A DNA stretch of 64,000 nucleotides. Origin: Cellulomonas sp. 73-145 (GTDB lineage Bacteria; Actinomycetota; Actinomycetes; Actinomycetales; Cellulomonadaceae). Numbering within the stretch: position 1 is the first letter of the stretch; each line of letters opens with the position of its first letter. Both the position numbers and the translations under genes were made by a program. The notes under the pieces are model-generated. The model was not told the origin of the DNA, ran no database searches, and saw only the letters and a program-made list of their open reading frames with translations. The stretch covers positions 1 through 64,000 of the forward strand of contig MKTI01000013.1 of NCBI GenBank assembly GCA_001898185.1, in the 5' to 3' direction. Below are positions 32,130-40,831 of this stretch, piece after piece.

Positions 32130-33491
32130 TCAGCCCTCGTCGAGCGCCAGCAGGTCCGCCACGGTCTCCCGGCGCAGCAGCAAGCGGGCCGCACCGTCGC
32201 GGACGCCGACCACGGGGGGACGCGGCACCAGGTTGTAGGTCGAGGCCATCGACCTCCCGTAGGCCCCGGTGGCCGGCACCGCGAGCAGGTCGCCCGCGTG
32301 CACGTCCCCCGGCAGCTGCACCTCGTGCACGACGATGTCGCCGCTCTCGCAGTGCTTGCCCACCACGCGCGCCAGCACGGTCTCCGCACCGGACGAGCGA
32401 CCGACGACCTCCGCGTGGTACCGCGCGCCGTACAGCGCGGGTCGGATGTTGTCGCTCATCCCGCCGTCCACCGACACGTAGGTGCGCACGCGTCCGTCGT
32501 CGAGGCGCACCGGCTTGACCGTGCCGACCGTGTAGAGCGTCAGACCCGCCGGTCCGACGATCGCCCGGCCGGGCTCCACCGAGAACCGCGGCAGCGCCGT
32601 CCGGGTGTCCCGGGCTGCGGCCGCCACAGCGGCTGCGACGCCGTCGGCGACCTCGTCCGCATCCATCGGCTCCTCGCCGGGCAGGTACGCGATGCCGTAC
32701 CCGCCGCCGAGGTCGACCTCCTCGACCAGCACGCCGCTGCGCGCGGCCAGCTCGGCACGCAGCTCGAGCACCAGCCGCGCGGCGACCTCGAACCCGGCCG
32801 GGTCGAGGATCTGCGAGCCGATGTGCGAGTGGATGCCGAGCAGCCGCAGCGACGGGCGGTCCAGCACCGCGAGCAGCGCGGTCATCGCCGGGCTGTCGCC
32901 GCCGTCCGGGCCGGCCGTCATCGACAGGCCGAACTTCTGGTCCTCGTGCGCCGTGGAGATGTACTCGTGGCCGCCCGCGTGCACGCCGGTGGTCACCCGC
33001 ACCATCACCGGTGCGACCAGTCCCCGGGCCGCGGCCGCGGCCGCGAGCCGGTCGATCTCGACCAACGAGTCGGCGACCAGCCGGCCGACGCCGGCGTCGA
33101 GGGCCGCCGCGATCTCGTCGTCCGACTTGTTGTTGCCGTGCATGCCGAGGTGCTCGCCCGGGACGCCGGCCGCGAGCGCGACCGCGAGCTCACCTCCCGT
33201 CGCGACGTCGACGCGAAGCCCTTCCTCGTGCACCCAGCGCGCGACGGCGCGCGACAGGAACGCCTTGCCGGCGTAGTAGACGTCCACCTCGCACCCGAGG
33301 GCGGCGAAGGCCCGCTCGAACGCCGAGCGGAAGCCCCGCGCCCGCGCCCGCAGGTCCGCCTCGTCGAGGACGTAGGCCGGGGTGCCGAACCGCGCGGCGA
33401 GCTCGTGCACGTCCACGCCCGCGACCGACAGCGACCCGTCCGCCGTCCTCGTGGTGCCGGACGACCACGGCTCCCCGAGCGGGCCCGTCAC
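32130..33491 (-). CDS. lysA: Diaminopimelate decarboxylase
   Basis: 453 residues from GTG 33489-33491, which overlaps argS's stop as GTGA. It is a fold type III PLP enzyme: the PLP lysine is in [10 protein letters not shown], the HIGSQ motif is present, glycine-rich phosphate loop [10 protein letters not shown], and catalytic Cys in KHCESGD. It converts meso-diaminopimelate to lysine, the last step of the pathway. Coupling with argS is the conserved actinobacterial argS-lysA arrangement. A DapC-like gene of the same pathway lies at 48035-49258. Confidence 0.96.
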   Translation of the reverse strand: MTGPLGEPWSSGTTRTADGSLSVAGVDVHELAARFGTPAYVLDEADLRARARGFRSAFERAFAALGCEVDVYYAGKAFLSRAVARWVHEEGLRVDVATGGELAVALAAGVPGEHLGMHGNNKSDDEIAAALDAGVGRLVADSLVEIDRLAAAAAARGLVAPVMVRVTTGVHAGGHEYISTAHEDQKFGLSMTAGPDGGDSPAMTALLAVLDRPSLRLLGIHSHIGSQILDPAGFEVAARLVLELRAELAARSGVLVEEVDLGGGYGIAYLPGEEPMDADEVADGVAAAVAAAARDTRTALPRFSVEPGRAIVGPAGLTLYTVGTVKPVRLDDGRVRTYVSVDGGMSDNIRPALYGARYHAEVVGRSSGAETVLARVVGKHCESGDIVVHEVQLPGDVHAGDLLAVPATGAYGRSMASTYNLVPRPPVVGVRDGAARLLLRRETVADLLALDEG

Positions 33492-35167
33492 ATCCGCTCC
33501 GGCGCGCTCACACCCAGCAGCGCCAGCCCGTTGGCCAGCACCTGACGCGTCGCGTCGTTCAGCCACAGGCGCGTGCGGTGCACGTCGGAGACGTCCTCGT
33601 CGCCGAAGGGCGTGACGCGGCGCTGGTCGTACCACTTGTGGTAGGCGCCGGCGAGGTCCTCGAGGTAGCGGGCGACGCGGTGCGGCTCCCGCAGCTCCGC
33701 GGCGGCCGCGACGACGCGCGGCAGCTCCGCGAGCCGGCCGAGCAGCACCGCCTCGGACTCGTGGTCCAGCAGCGAGGCGTCGAAGCCGTCCTCGATGCGC
33801 ACCCCGGAGTCGGCTGCGTTGCGGCCGACGTTCACGGTGCGGGCGTGCGCGTACTGCACGTAGTAGACGGGGTTCTCGTTGGTCGCCTTCGCCAGCAGGT
33901 CGAGGTCGAGGTCGATCGCCGAGTCCGTCGACGAGCGGGCGAGGGCGTACCGGGCGGCGTCGATGCCGACCGCGTCGACCAGGTCGTCGATGGTGACGAC
34001 CGTGCCCGCGCGCTTGCTCATCCGGACCGGCTCACCGTCCTTGACCAGGTTGACCAGCTGGCCGATCAGCAGCTCGAGGTTGACGTGCGGGGTGTCCCCG
34101 AAGGCGGCGCAGACCGCCATCATCCGGCCGATGTACCCGTGGTGGTCGGCGCCGAGCATGATCACCACGCGGTCGGCGCCGCGCTCCCGCTTGTCCAGGT
34201 AGTAGGCGATGTCCCCGGCGATGTACGCAGCCTCGCCGTCGGACTTGATCACCACCCGGTCCTTGTCGTCACCGAACGTGGTGGTGCGCAGCCAGACCGC
34301 ACCGTCCTTCTCGTAGATGTGGCCTGCGGCGCGCAGCCGCTCCACGGCCCGGTCCACCGCACCCGACTCATGCAGCGAGTCCTCGTGGAAGTAGACGTCG
34401 AACTCGACGCCGAAGTCACGCAGCGACTGCTTGATCTCGGCGAACATCAGCTCGACGCCCCGCACGCGGAACGCCTCGGTCGCCTCCCGGTCCGGCAGCG
34501 TCCGGGGGTCCGGCTCGCCCGCCGCGAGCGCGTCGGCGACGACCTGCTCCGCGATGTCGGTGATGTACTGCCCGCCGTAGCCGTCCTCCGGGGCCTCCTG
34601 GCCCCGCGAGCGGGCGAGCAGCGACCGGGCGAACCGGTCGATCTGGGCGCCGTGGTCGTTGAAGTAGTACTCGCGCGTCACCGTGGCGCCCGACGCCTCG
34701 AGCACGCGCGCCAGGCTGTCCCCGACCGCCGCCCACCGCACCCCGCCGATGTGGAGGGGACCGGTCGGGTTGGCGGACACGAACTCGAGGTTGACCGCGA
34801 TGCCGTCGAACGACGTGTTGCGGCCGTAGCCGGGCCCCTGGTCGACGATCGTGCGGGCGAGCTCACCGGCGGCGGCCGCGTCGAGCCGGATGTTGAGGAA
34901 GCCCGGGCCGGCCACCTCGACGGAGGCGACGCCCGGCGTCTGCTCCAGGCGGCCCGCCAGGTCGGTGGCCAGGGCACGCGGCGTGGCGCCGGCCTTCTTC
35001 GCCAGCTGCATCGCGACGTTGGTCGACCAGTCGCCGTGCTCGCGCTGACGGGGTCGCTCGAGGTGCACCTCGGCCGGGATCGCGGCGGGGTCGAGGGCGA
35101 GGCTGCCGTCGTCCACGGCGGCCAGGAGAGCGGCGCGCACGGCCTGCGCGAGCTGATCGGGGGTCAC
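33488..35167 (-). CDS. argS: Arginyl-tRNA synthetase
   Basis: 559 residues from GTG 35165-35167. It is a class I synthetase with the HIGH-equivalent PTGPLHIGG, a KMSKS-like loop VRMSKRAGT, an N-terminal Add1 domain and a C-terminal anticodon-binding helical domain with DALRM-type end. It charges tRNA-Arg. It forms an overlapping pair with lysA. A tRNA-Arg gene happens to lie about 0.9 kb away. No oddities were seen. Confidence 0.97.
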   Translation of the reverse strand: MTPDQLAQAVRAALLAAVDDGSLALDPAAIPAEVHLERPRQREHGDWSTNVAMQLAKKAGATPRALATDLAGRLEQTPGVASVEVAGPGFLNIRLDAAAAGELARTIVDQGPGYGRNTSFDGIAVNLEFVSANPTGPLHIGGVRWAAVGDSLARVLEASGATVTREYYFNDHGAQIDRFARSLLARSRGQEAPEDGYGGQYITDIAEQVVADALAAGEPDPRTLPDREATEAFRVRGVELMFAEIKQSLRDFGVEFDVYFHEDSLHESGAVDRAVERLRAAGHIYEKDGAVWLRTTTFGDDKDRVVIKSDGEAAYIAGDIAYYLDKRERGADRVVIMLGADHHGYIGRMMAVCAAFGDTPHVNLELLIGQLVNLVKDGEPVRMSKRAGTVVTIDDLVDAVGIDAARYALARSSTDSAIDLDLDLLAKATNENPVYYVQYAHARTVNVGRNAADSGVRIEDGFDASLLDHESEAVLLGRLAELPRVVAAAAELREPHRVARYLEDLAGAYHKWYDQRRVTPFGDEDVSDVHRTRLWLNDATRQVLANGLALLGVSAPERM

Positions 35168-35311
35168 CGCGTCAGCCTACCGAGCAGCACGTGGACGCCC
35201 GGTCGGCGTCCGGGCGGCCCGCGAGCAGCGCCCGCGCAGGCGAGGCGTCGGCAGGGTGAGACGTCGGACGACCTGTCCCGGGCAGGGGCTCGATGCAGGC
35301 ACACTGTCCCC

Positions 35312-35968
35312 ATGGCGCGACGTACCGGTCTGATCGACAGCGCGGTCGAACAGCTGAGCTCCCGCATCGTCTCCGGCGAGTGGGGCGTGGGCACCCGGAT
35401 CCCTCCCGAGCCGGCGCTGGTGGAGCTGCTCGGCGTGGGCAGGAACACGGTGCGCGAGGCGGTGCAGTCCCTGGTGCACGCCGGGTTGCTGGAGCGACGG
35501 CAGGGCTCGGGCACCTACGTGCTGTCCAGCTCGGAGATGGCGGTCAGCATGAGCCGCCAGATCGCCGAGGCGCGTCAGCGCGACGTCATCGAGGTGCGTC
35601 GGGCGCTCGAGGTCGAGGCGGCGCGGCTCGCCGCCCGTCGTCGGACCGCCACCGACGCCGCCACCCTGGTCTCGCGCCGCGACGCCCGCTCCGCCGCGTA
35701 CCTCGCCGGCGACCTCGACCAGATGGTGGAGACGGACCTCGCGCTGCACCGCGCGATCGTCGAGACGGCCGCCAACCCGGTGCTGCTGTCGCTGTACGAG
35801 AACCTGATCGACGCGATCGGCGACAACATCCGGTTCAACTTCATCGGCGAGGACGCGCACGGGCACGACGCCCACGACGGGCTGATCGACGCGATCGTCG
35901 CGGGCAACGACGCGCGGGCGGTCGACGAGACGTCCACCTACCTGTCCGACCTGGTCCGTGAGCAGTGA
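35312..35968 (+). CDS. FadR-subfamily GntR transcriptional regulator
   Basis: 218 residues from ATG 35312. The N-terminal winged helix has WGVGTRIPPEPALVELLGVGRNTVREAVQSLVHAGLLERRQGSGTYV. The C-terminal FCD ligand-binding domain has the metal-site pattern D-x3-H (TDLALHRAIVETAANPVL) and a later His in GHDAHDGLIDAIV. FCD regulators respond to small carboxylic acids. It is a lone gene divergent from argS; the target genes are not evident. A weak -10-like CACACT at 35300-35305 lies 6 bases before the ATG. Confidence 0.88.
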   Translation: MARRTGLIDSAVEQLSSRIVSGEWGVGTRIPPEPALVELLGVGRNTVREAVQSLVHAGLLERRQGSGTYVLSSSEMAVSMSRQIAEARQRDVIEVRRALEVEAARLAARRRTATDAATLVSRRDARSAAYLAGDLDQMVETDLALHRAIVETAANPVLLSLYENLIDAIGDNIRFNFIGEDAHGHDAHDGLIDAIVAGNDARAVDETSTYLSDLVREQ

Positions 35969-36044
35969 GCACCGGCTGGTAGTCTCGGTGACCGCGTCGC
36001 GGCGCACCCGGAGGAGCGATCGTCCGGGTGGCTGACGGCGACAG

Positions 36045-36117
36045 GCCCGCGTAGCTCAGTGGATAGAGCGTCTGCCTCCGGAGCAGAAGGCCGCTGGTTC
36101 GAGTCCAGTCGCGGGCA
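36045..36117 (+). tRNA. tRNA-Arg (anticodon CCG)
   Basis: 73 bases fold into a complete cloverleaf. The acceptor stem GCCCGCG (36045-36051) pairs with CGCGGGC (36110-36116), with discriminator A117. The D arm is GCTC...GAGC; the anticodon stem TCTGC/GCAGA has loop CTCCGGA and anticodon CCG at 36078-36080. The T arm GCTGG/CCAGT includes one G-U pair. CCA is not encoded. It reads CGG codons, heavily used in this genome. A strong hairpin terminator follows. Confidence 0.97.
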
Positions 36118-36121
36118 CGTT

Positions 36122-36155
36122 GAAGCCCTGGTCACCGCGTGGTGACCAGGGCTTC
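36122..36155. terminator. Terminator after tRNA-Arg
   Basis: Perfect 15-bp stem GAAGCCCTGGTCACC (36122-36136) with its complement at 36141-36155 and loop GCGT. It begins 5 bases after the tRNA. It can act in both directions, also protecting the tRNA from transcripts of the leftward gene ending at 36244. Confidence 0.85.
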
Positions 36156-36243
36156 GTCGCGTCAGGCCCCCGTGCACCGCAGAGCCCGTCGTCCGAGCGC
36201 CGGCGCCGATACGGCGGTGCAACGCCGCGACGGCAGCCCTGCA

Positions 36244-38229
36244 TCAGTCCCACCAGAACGTCCACGTCGTCCGGTCCCGGCTCCGGCTCGCCCGGTCCGG
36301 TGGACGGGCCGCGTCGTCCACGCCGATCGCGACCAGCCGTGCGTAGGCGTCCTTGGCCTGCCGTGGTCCCAGCCGGCGCAGCACGTCGTCCTCGGCGACG
36401 GCGACCGTGTCGACGAGCAGTCGCTCGTCTTCCCGTCCGGGACCTATCGCGAGGCCGGAGAGCCGCACACCACCCGGGTGCGCGGCTGCGGCCTCGAGCG
36501 CCCGACGCAGGGTCGGTCCGTCCCCGTCGTGCGCGTCGAGCATTCCTGAGGGCAGCGTGTCGAGGACGCGCGACGCCTCCGGTCCGGTCAGACCGTCCAC
36601 CACGAACGAGTCGTGCGCCAGGTCGCGCGCTGTCGGCGCAAGCGCGTTCAGGACATCCAGCATCAGGCCGACCGGTCCGTGCATCCCCGTAGCGCGGCTC
36701 GACGTCCGCGCCGCCTCCGCCACCCGCTGCCAGTCGTGACGGAGCTCGGCGAAGGTCGTAGGGGTCCGAGGCACGTCCGCCTCGGTGAGCATGCCCTCGA
36801 AGGGGTGAGGCTCAGCGAGCAGGTCCCTGACCGTCTCGGGCGGCCGGAAGACGAACACCCACCCCCGCTCGCCCGTCGGTGCCGCAATCACGGGGGCTTC
36901 GGTGGCGTCGTCGACGCCGAGCTCGACCAGGAGCGCGTACGTCTCGTCGGCCCAGTCGGGACGGCCGCTCATCCGCAGGTGCTGGCGGAGCACCACCTTG
37001 TCGAGCACCAGGTCCTCGTCCTCGCGCCCGGGCCCGACGACGACGCCCGACAGGCTGAGCTGCCCCGGGTGGTCGACGACGGCCTGGAGCGCCCGCCGCA
37101 GGGATGGGCATCCGGCTCGACGTGCGTCCAGCACGCCGTCCGGGAGGCGGTCCAGCAGGGCTGCGGCGTGCATCTCCACCAGGCCGCGCACGCGAAAGGT
37201 GTCCTCGCGCACGTCGTCGGCCATCGGGAGCAGCACGTCGAGCAGCCCGAGCGTGAAGCCGACGGGCCCCAGAGTGCCGTCCGTCCGTCCGGCGCGGGTC
37301 AGCCGAGCCTGCTGCTCGCTCCACCGCGCGCGCACCGCAGCAGCGGACGCAGGGTCCAACGGTGGCGGTCGATGCAGGGCCGACGGATGGGCCGACCCCA
37401 AGACCCGCCGCGAGGGCAACGCCGGCAGGAGGGCCTCGTGCAGCGCGAACATCACGTGGTCCCGGACGGCGGAGGGATCGTCTCCGAGGGTGAGCCAGAG
37501 GCGACCACCGGACAGCTCCTGCACCCGCGCGCCCGGGAGTGCGGTGATCGAGCCGGCGCCGCCGATCCGGTCCAGCTGCTCCGGGCCGAGCAGCGTCCCC
37601 CAGCCGTACCCCCAGACCTGCGAGGCGGCCTCCGCCTTTGCGTACGTGCGTCTCTCCCACGGGCTCTCGCCGACGAAGGCCGGTCCGGCGTCGAGGAGGG
37701 CGAACCCGCCAGCCGCACCGAGACGGTCGGCACCGTCCACCATCCACCGGTCGAGAGCAGGGGTGAACCGCGGCAACTGCGTCCCGGAGCCGTACAGCGC
37801 CCACCGCTGCACCGAGACGCTCACGAGCATGCGTCCCAGGTCCCGTCCGTAGAACTCCGACCACTCCGGGAAGTGGGCGTCGATGTTGACCACCCGATGG
37901 CCCGGGTGCAGCGGGTCGGCCGCCAGCTGGGTGCAGACCCCTTTGAGGGAGATCCACGTGGGGCTCCCCGGTCTGCCGCTCACGAAGTCCCAGTCGAGGC
38001 GGCGCCGGAACGACGATGCCTGCGACGGAGCCCCCTCTCCGGCGACGAACACGGACGTCGACCACGTCAGGTCGACGCCCACCCAGCCCAGTGCGAGGTC
38101 GACGGCGGCTCGCAGGACCGGGACGACGACCTTCCGCTCGACCCCCTTCGGCACCAGCAGGTTCCCCGAGAGCCGCTCGCGATCCCCCGGCTCGGGGTAT
38201 TGCCACGGGAAGGTGTCGTACCGCGCCAT
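36244..38229 (-). CDS. Unknown 661-residue protein with tandem C-terminal duplication
   Basis: Start ATG 38227-38229 with GGGGGAGCGG upstream. I do not recognise the family. Residues 1-300 form a mixed domain (WTWISL-like region, VNIDAHFPEWSEFYGRD, FALLDAGPAFVGESPWERRTYAKAEA). Residues about 301-462 and 498-661 are copies of one domain, aligning as GPVGFTLGLLDVLLPMADDV / GPVGLMLDVLNALAPTARDL, LPDGVLDARRAGCPSLRRAL / LPSGMLDAHDGDGPTLRRAL, and SLSGVVVGPGREDED / RLSGLAIGPGREDER. There is no signal peptide or membrane helix. Codon use appears less GC-biased than neighbours by eye. It lies next to tRNA-Arg, a common insertion neighbourhood, and transfer is possible. Confidence 0.8.
   Translation of the reverse strand: MARYDTFPWQYPEPGDRERLSGNLLVPKGVERKVVVPVLRAAVDLALGWVGVDLTWSTSVFVAGEGAPSQASSFRRRLDWDFVSGRPGSPTWISLKGVCTQLAADPLHPGHRVVNIDAHFPEWSEFYGRDLGRMLVSVSVQRWALYGSGTQLPRFTPALDRWMVDGADRLGAAGGFALLDAGPAFVGESPWERRTYAKAEAASQVWGYGWGTLLGPEQLDRIGGAGSITALPGARVQELSGGRLWLTLGDDPSAVRDHVMFALHEALLPALPSRRVLGSAHPSALHRPPPLDPASAAAVRARWSEQQARLTRAGRTDGTLGPVGFTLGLLDVLLPMADDVREDTFRVRGLVEMHAAALLDRLPDGVLDARRAGCPSLRRALQAVVDHPGQLSLSGVVVGPGREDEDLVLDKVVLRQHLRMSGRPDWADETYALLVELGVDDATEAPVIAAPTGERGWVFVFRPPETVRDLLAEPHPFEGMLTEADVPRTPTTFAELRHDWQRVAEAARTSSRATGMHGPVGLMLDVLNALAPTARDLAHDSFVVDGLTGPEASRVLDTLPSGMLDAHDGDGPTLRRALEAAAAHPGGVRLSGLAIGPGREDERLLVDTVAVAEDDVLRRLGPRQAKDAYARLVAIGVDDAARPPDRASRSRDRTTWTFWWD
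36247..36738 (-). repeat. Internal protein repeat, copy B
   Basis: Encodes residues about 498-661 of the 661-residue protein. It shares with copy A a Trp-containing start, GPVG, LP-G-LDA, LRRAL, HPG, L-LSG, GPGRED, a final GVDDA and a Trp-rich end (TWTFWW versus WVFVF). The copies are diverged (roughly 40-50% identical by eye), so the duplication is old. Confidence 0.75.
36844..37329 (-). repeat. Internal protein repeat, copy A
   Basis: Encodes residues about 301-462 of the 661-residue protein, aligned with copy B as described there. A linker of about 35 residues (PPETVRDLLAEPHPFEGMLTEADVPRTP) separates the copies. Confidence 0.75.
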
Positions 38230-38592
38230 CCGCTCCCCCTGCTTCCCGTCGCGACCGTCCGCCGTGGACCGTCGATGGCAGCGGACCACCGCGCCGACGC
38301 TACCGACGCGGCGTTCGTGTGAGCCGGGGAACGAGCGCGCATCACCCGCTCGGACCAGACCGGGCCCGGGCTCGCCGCTGAGCGAAGTCGCCTGGGTGAT
38401 CTCGCCGGAAGGCCGGTGAAACGACCCTCGTGACGCGCCGTACAGGACTAGCGTCCAGATTCGTTGCGGTCCCCGCCGGACCCCCTGCCGGCGGGGGCCG
38501 CGCCATGTCCGGCCCACGCTCCCGGACGGGCGGGCCAGGACGACCGAACCTAGGGTCGGAGGGGACCGACGGTTCGGCCTGAGGAGCCCGCG
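38230..38592. promoter_or_regulatory. Divergent intergenic region
   Basis: No gene was seen. On the plus strand, GAAAC (38418-38422) is followed after 16 bases by CGTA (38439-38442), the pattern of some ECF sigma-factor promoters; this is suggestive only. A plus-strand -10-like TAGGGT lies near 38550-38555, about 40 bases before the small acidic protein's ATG. Confidence 0.35.
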
Positions 38593-38802
38593 ATGACCCA
38601 GACACCGGACACGACACCGGACGAGGCACCGGACGAGACCGCGGGCAGGGTGCCGGACGACACCCCGGACGCCGTGACGGACCCGGAGATCGACGAGGTC
38701 CGCGCGGCGGAGACGTCGCCGGAGACGGACCCGCGCGAGGCGATCTCGATGCCCGAGCAGACGGGGTCCGACGACGACCCCGGCAGCTTCCTCAACACCT
38801 GA
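38593..38802 (+). CDS. Small acidic, Pro/Thr-rich protein of unknown function
   Basis: 69 residues, ATG 38593, AGGAG about 8 bases upstream. The sequence is almost entirely Asp, Glu, Thr and Pro in an imperfect repeat (TPDTTPDEAPDE, DETAGRVPDDTPDAVTDPEID) and ends in DDDPGSFLNT. It is predicted to be wholly disordered and strongly negative. It could be a stress-related or charge-buffer protein, but no family is recognised. Coding is supported by the ribosome site and clean reading frame; low complexity lowers confidence. Confidence 0.6.
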   Translation: MTQTPDTTPDEAPDETAGRVPDDTPDAVTDPEIDEVRAAETSPETDPREAISMPEQTGSDDDPGSFLNT

Positions 38803-38851
38803 CCTTCCGGAACCCCCGACGCGCCGCAGGGTCAGGCCCGCAGGTGCAGGG

Positions 38852-39796
38852 TCAGGCCAGCACCAGGCGCTCGTCGTCGGCCGGTCCTGCCGCTGCGCCG
38901 CTCGCGACGACGTCCACCGCGCACGGCTCCAGCAGCTCCAGCAGCTGGGGTGCCAGCGACGCGGCGGCCGGCGTCGGGCTGCTCACCACCGAGACGACCC
39001 ACTCCGGGGTCGTGTCCTGCGGCAACCGCACGGTCACCAGGCCGGCCGCCTGCGGCTTGGCCGCGATGTGCTGCGGCACCAGCGCGATGCCGAGCCCGCG
39101 GTGCGCCAGGTCGAGCAGCGTGTGGATGTCGTTCACCGTGCACCGCACCCGCCGCCGCACGCCGTGCGCGTGGCAGGCCGCATCGTTCAGCGACCGCACG
39201 CCCCACGAGTCCTGGAAGTCGATGAAGTCCTCGCCGTCCAGCTGCGCCCAGTCGACGCGGCTGCTGCCCGCCAGCCGGTGCTCGGGCGGCACCAGCAGCA
39301 CGATCGGACGCCGGTCGATCACCGTCCGGGCGACCGTGGCGACGTGCTCGGTGGTGGCGACGAATGCCAGGTCCAGCTCCCCGGCGCGCACCTGCCCGAC
39401 CAGCTCGTGCGAACCGGCCTGGGCGAAGTGGATGTCGACCAACGGGTACCGCCGGTGGAACCGCTCGAGGACGGCCGGCACGTCGACGACGCCGAGGCAC
39501 TGCTCGGCGCCGACGCGCAGCGAGCCGGCGAGCTCGCGCGTCGACCGCACCACGGCGTCGCGGCCCGCGGCCGCCTGCGCGAGCATCGAGCGGGCGTACG
39601 GCAGCAGGGCCATGCCGGCGTCGGTCGGCTCGACGCGCCTGGTCGTCCGGGTGAACAGCGAGGTGCCCAGCTCGTCCTCGAGCGCCTTGATCGACGCCGA
39701 GAGGCCCGACTGCGAGACGCCGGAGATCGCGGCGGCGCGCGTGAACTGCTGTTCGTCGGCCAGCGCGACGAGGTGCTCCATCTGCCGCAGATCCAT
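38852..39796 (-). CDS. LysR-family transcriptional regulator
   Basis: 314 residues. The N-terminal winged HTH is MEHLVALADEQQFTRAAAISGVSQSGLSASIKALEDELG, with FTRTTRRVEPTDAG. The C-terminal type 2 periplasmic-binding-like effector domain starts at LRVGAEQCLGVVDVPAVLERF. It is divergently oriented from two aldo/keto reductases across a 137-bp gap holding a perfect T-N11-A palindrome, the standard layout for a LysR regulator and its targets. The effector is unknown, perhaps an aldehyde or redox signal. Confidence 0.93.
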   Translation of the reverse strand: MDLRQMEHLVALADEQQFTRAAAISGVSQSGLSASIKALEDELGTSLFTRTTRRVEPTDAGMALLPYARSMLAQAAAGRDAVVRSTRELAGSLRVGAEQCLGVVDVPAVLERFHRRYPLVDIHFAQAGSHELVGQVRAGELDLAFVATTEHVATVARTVIDRRPIVLLVPPEHRLAGSSRVDWAQLDGEDFIDFQDSWGVRSLNDAACHAHGVRRRVRCTVNDIHTLLDLAHRGLGIALVPQHIAAKPQAAGLVTVRLPQDTTPEWVVSVVSSPTPAAASLAPQLLELLEPCAVDVVASGAAAGPADDERLVLA

Positions 39797-39810
39797 CGGT
39801 TGCCTCTTTC

Positions 39811-39825
39811 ATGAGTGGCACTCAT
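39811..39825. promoter_or_regulatory. LysR-type operator
   Basis: ATGAGTG-G-CACTCAT is a perfect 7-1-7 palindrome and also the T-N11-A LysR box with AT flanks. It lies 14 bases upstream of the lysR start and just upstream of the reductase promoter -35, well placed for autorepression and activation. Confidence 0.8.
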
Positions 39826-39846
39826 AACTGGCATCACTCGTAGTCG

Positions 39847-39876
39847 TTGGACTTCTAGATTAGCCCTCCCTAGGGT
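39847..39876 (+). promoter_or_regulatory. Promoter of the aldo/keto reductase pair
   Basis: -35 TTGGAC (39847-39852), an 18-base spacer and -10 TAGGGT (39871-39876). The predicted start near 39883 gives a leader of about 50 bases. The LysR box ends 21 bases upstream of the -35. Confidence 0.6.
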
Positions 39877-39933
39877 CGAGGACGACGGTCCGGGACCATC
39901 GGCCGGGCCGACGACGACGAAGGGCTCTCCCCC

Positions 39934-40800
39934 ATGCAGCAGCGCACCCTCGGCCCCCGCACGGTCAGCGCGATCGGCCTCGGCGGCATGCCGATGTCCA
40001 TCGAGGGCCGGCCGGACGAGGCCCGCTCGATCGCCACGATCCACGCCGCCCTCGACGCGGGCGTGACCCTGATCGACACCGCCGACGCGTACCACCTGCT
40101 CGCGGGCGAGGTGGGCCACAACGAGGAGCTGATCGCCAAGGCCCTGCGCACGTACGGCGGGGACACCTCGGAGGTGCTGGTCGCCACCAAGGGTGGCCAC
40201 CTGCGCCCCGGTGACGGCTCCTGGACCCAGGACGGCCGTCCGGAGCACCTGCTCGAGGCCGCGAAGGCGTCCGCCAAGCGGCTCGGGGTCGACGCGATCG
40301 GCCTGTACCAGTTCCACCGTCCCGACCCGAAGGTGCCCTACGCCGACTCGATCGGCGCGATCGTCCAGCTGCTCGACGAGGGCGTGATCCAGCTCGCCGG
40401 CATCTCCAACGCGAACGTCGCGCAGATCGACCAGGCCAACGAGCTGCTGGGCGGCCGGCTGGTGTCCGTGCAGAACCAGTTCTCCCCCGCCTTCCGCTCG
40501 TCGCAGGGTGAGCTGGAGCACTGCGCGCACCTCGGCATCGCGTTCCTGCCGTGGAGCCCGCTCGGCGGCATCGCCCGCGCCGGTGAGGTCGGCTCGCGGC
40601 ACGGCGCGTTCCAGCAGGTCGCGGACGCGCACGGCGTCAGCCCGCAGCAGGTGACGCTCGCGTGGGAGCTGGCGCTCGCACCCGTCGTCATCCCGATCCC
40701 GGGGGCGTCGCGCCCGACGAGCATCCAGGACTCCGTCAAGGCCGCCGAGCTGCAGCTGTCGGCCGACGAGGTCGCGCTGCTGTCCGGCGCCGGCGCCTGA
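39934..40800 (+). CDS. Aldo/keto reductase
   Basis: 288 residues. It is a (beta/alpha)8 oxidoreductase with IGLGGMPMSIEG at the start, catalytic Asp/Tyr in LIDTADAYHL, Lys in VLVATKGGH, His in GLYQFHRPDP and NADPH-binding IPGASRPTSIQDSVKAA near the end. It reduces aldehydes or ketones with NADPH in the cytosol; the substrate is unknown. It is the first gene behind the LysR-controlled promoter and is followed 31 bp later by a second reductase of a different subgroup. Confidence 0.92.
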   Translation: MQQRTLGPRTVSAIGLGGMPMSIEGRPDEARSIATIHAALDAGVTLIDTADAYHLLAGEVGHNEELIAKALRTYGGDTSEVLVATKGGHLRPGDGSWTQDGRPEHLLEAAKASAKRLGVDAIGLYQFHRPDPKVPYADSIGAIVQLLDEGVIQLAGISNANVAQIDQANELLGGRLVSVQNQFSPAFRSSQGELEHCAHLGIAFLPWSPLGGIARAGEVGSRHGAFQQVADAHGVSPQQVTLAWELALAPVVIPIPGASRPTSIQDSVKAAELQLSADEVALLSGAGA

Positions 40801-40831
40801 GCCGGCCCGAGCCCACGGGAGAGACGCTGAC

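Noticed and set aside
36045..38802. Integrated island at tRNA-Arg with attachment repeat
   Set aside because: No integrase and no second copy of the tRNA 3' end was found to the right. The neighbourhood is only suggestive of acquisition.
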